A DNA stretch of 64,000 bases, taken from Marinicella meishanensis (GTDB taxonomy: Bacteria > Pseudomonadota > Gammaproteobacteria > Xanthomonadales > Marinicellaceae). Made by a program: the position numbers and the translations under genes. The notes beneath the pieces are model-generated. The model worked only from the letters and a program-made list of their open reading frames with translations, had not been told where the DNA came from and ran no database searches. The stretch is from assembly GCF_019931145.1 (NCBI RefSeq), contig NZ_JAIOUV010000006.1:62001-126000 (forward strand), given 5' to 3'. This document shows, in pieces, positions 63,801 through 64,000 of the stretch (position 1 is its first letter; the number at the start of each line of letters is the position of its first letter).

Positions 63801-64000
63801 GTTTCCTCCAAATTCAATGGTGTGATGAATCGAAACACTCAGGCTGTGATTTCTAGCCTGTTGTTTCCTGTTTTTCTTCTCGCGTGTCCAGTCGAGCTGT
63901 TCACTGTTCATCAAAGTGTTCTTGGGTGGTCATTCCTCTCACTTCGATTTCAAAAAAAGTGCCATTGGCTGAATAGTTATGAATTCATGATCAGATGATT

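Overview
The window looks like chromosome of a Gammaproteobacterium of roughly 50% GC that secretes many proteins. Parallel beta-helix, FG-GAP, FN3, LRR and RTX proteins, several carrying an IFxxxFE motif, remind me of Marinicella and the Xanthomonadales. That placement is inference; no rRNA, tRNA or universal marker is present to confirm it. I see no prophage, insertion sequence or CRISPR array.

Layout. 1-4.0 kb holds the inner part of a secreted-protein gene cut by the window edge and a coupled pair: a rhomboid protease and a B-box-type zinc-finger membrane protein. 4.1-9.9 kb has a seven-repeat FG-GAP protein, a plant-type LRR protein and catalase-peroxidase KatG. 10.2-15 kb has a secreted metallo-beta-lactamase-fold hydrolase, TspO, a headless beta-helix pseudogene and an FN3 protein. 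15.2-21.8 kb has a LytS/LytR-type two-component system followed by an RND pump permease and its adaptor. 22-33.6 kb has small secreted proteins, a beta-helix protein, a very large c-di-GMP sensor (two-component-type propeller, PAS, GGDEF, EAL), a crotonase and a secreted metallopeptidase. 34-45.4 kb has three unrecognised small ORFs, a PDZ-hydrolase, a membrane LytTR regulator, a G8/CEMIP-like protein, another beta-helix protein, an unknown membrane protein and a PlsC-like acyltransferase. 46-55.8 kb has a 1175-residue RTX-repeat protein, an OmpR-type two-component system, a DJ-1/PfpI protein and an amidohydrolase.

From about 56.3 to 62.4 kb the DNA is clearly more AT-rich. It carries a stand-alone type IIG restriction-modification enzyme and a cluster of small secreted proteins, one of which was duplicated and then broken by an in-frame stop. 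This looks like an acquired island. A lipoprotein gene closes the window.

The most unusual feature is in the spacers. At least six copies of a composite element have near-identical terminal inverted repeats (TGTCATCCCGACCGA type) and a core of 48-bp direct repeats whose number varies from zero to three. Two more palindrome families and a 320-bp tandem duplication accompany them. Copies of the element lie in the same orientation on both sides of the RTX gene, so that gene could be lost or amplified by recombination.
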